Source: JACVRW01 sp963812915 (GTDB lineage Bacteria > Actinomycetota > Thermoleophilia > Solirubrobacterales > Thermoleophilaceae). From it: a stretch of DNA of 64,000 bases. Made by a program: the position numbers and the translations under genes. Positions 63,665-64,000 of this stretch are shown here, in pieces; positions within the stretch are counted from its first letter, which is position 1; every line of letters starts with the position of its first letter. The stretch covers positions 1 to 64,000 of the forward strand of contig CAWEXB010000013.1 in NCBI GenBank assembly GCA_963812915.1. Direction: 5' to 3'. The notes below the pieces were generated by a model, which was not told the DNA's origin, searched no databases, and was given only the letters and a program-made list of their open reading frames with translations.

Positions 63665-64000
63665 CTACACGCGCTGGAGCAGCGTTCCGGTCCCCAGGCC
63701 GCCCCCGCAGCACATGGTCACGAGCCCGATCTCCTTGTCCGACCGCTCGAGCTCGTGAAGCAGCGTGGTGATCAGGCGCGCGCCCGTCGAGCCGAGCGGG
63801 TGACCCAGGGCGATCGCGCCACCGTTCACGTTCACGCGCTCCATGTCGGGATCGAGCTCCCGCCGCCAGGCAGCCACGACCGAGGCGAACGCCTCGTTGA
63901 TCTCGACCAGGTCGATGTCGCCCATCTTCATCCCGTTGCGCTCGAGCAGCTTCCTGGTTGCCGGAATCGGGCCGGTGAGCATGATGACGGGATCCACGCC
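63665..64000 (-). CDS. Thiolase (acetyl-CoA acetyltransferase), C-terminal part
   Basis: The frame runs off the right edge. The visible 110 residues hold the thiolase C-terminal half: DLVEINEAFASVVAAWRREL, VNVNGGAIALGHPLGSTGAR (catalytic His of GHP) and LVTMCCGGGLGTGTLLQRV (catalytic Cys of CxG). It would cleave or form beta-ketoacyl-CoA, which fits the acyl-CoA dehydrogenases in this window. It is on the same strand as the kinase and 65 bp upstream of it. Confidence 0.93.
   Translation of the reverse strand, partial: GVDPVIMLTGPIPATRKLLERNGMKMGDIDLVEINEAFASVVAAWRRELDPDMERVNVNGGAIALGHPLGSTGARLITTLLHELERSDKEIGLVTMCCGGGLGTGTLLQRV

Overview
The window is very GC-rich, coding-dense DNA from a bacterium. 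Its gene families (GAP/SfLAP proteins, LigD polymerase domain, PspA with PspAA, CWB2 lipoprotein, DUF1990, DUF2252, DUF3618, paired acyl-CoA dehydrogenases, a SigB/SigF-type sigma factor) point to Actinomycetota, most likely the class Thermoleophilia (Solirubrobacterales/Gaiellales). That placement is an inference from gene content. I see no rRNA, tRNA or CRISPR array.

Layout. 1-5060: eroded DNA with a Rieske fragment, a GAP-family pseudogene with two in-frame TAG codons, an intact GAP paralogue and a DUF2252 gene; the sequence just before cydA is partly duplicated at the window start. 5060-10859: a cydABDC cluster for cytochrome bd oxidase. 10856-16645: aldose epimerase, a stand-alone NHEJ-type polymerase, exonuclease III, RDD, VOC and DUF4389 genes. 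16765-18766: a large secreted FG-GAP/cadherin-like/RTX repeat protein. 18996-26016: envelope stress (PspA, PspAA, DUF6494), thioesterase, a drug-type ABC exporter divergent from a MarR regulator, CtaG and an acyl-CoA dehydrogenase. 26153-33000: CWB2 lipoprotein, IS110 elements, a small phage-like remnant, two DUF2294/MpsC genes and a STAS protein.

33128-55861 is an accessory 'stress' island. It holds three DUF892 loci, two DUF1990 genes, a tyrosinase with a coupled partner, two related loci of amphipathic-helix proteins (DUF3618/holin type), a TetR gene, a SigB-type sigma factor, DUF2243, DUF2071, DUF4383, PRC-barrel/DUF2382 and several short membrane proteins, interrupted by IS3 and IS256 elements and gene fragments. 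Several of these genes have SigB-like promoter candidates (GTTTAC or GTTTCG, 12-14 nt, then a G-rich -10 related to GGGTAT), and two carry the same roughly 115-bp upstream block. 56243-64000 returns to housekeeping: a USP-like protein, an acyl-CoA dehydrogenase pair divergent from a TetR gene with a clear operator, a quinone-oxidoreductase-type dehydrogenase, an NAD-dependent epimerase, a Ser/Thr kinase with a TPR-like tail, and the end of a thiolase.

Caution. At least fifteen otherwise good genes are broken by single-base indels, nearly all insertions of one base (cydD, cydC, RDD, ABC permease, CWB2, TetR, sigma factor, IS256 and others). This looks more like insertion-biased sequencing or assembly error than natural decay, so frameshifted genes are annotated across the shift.
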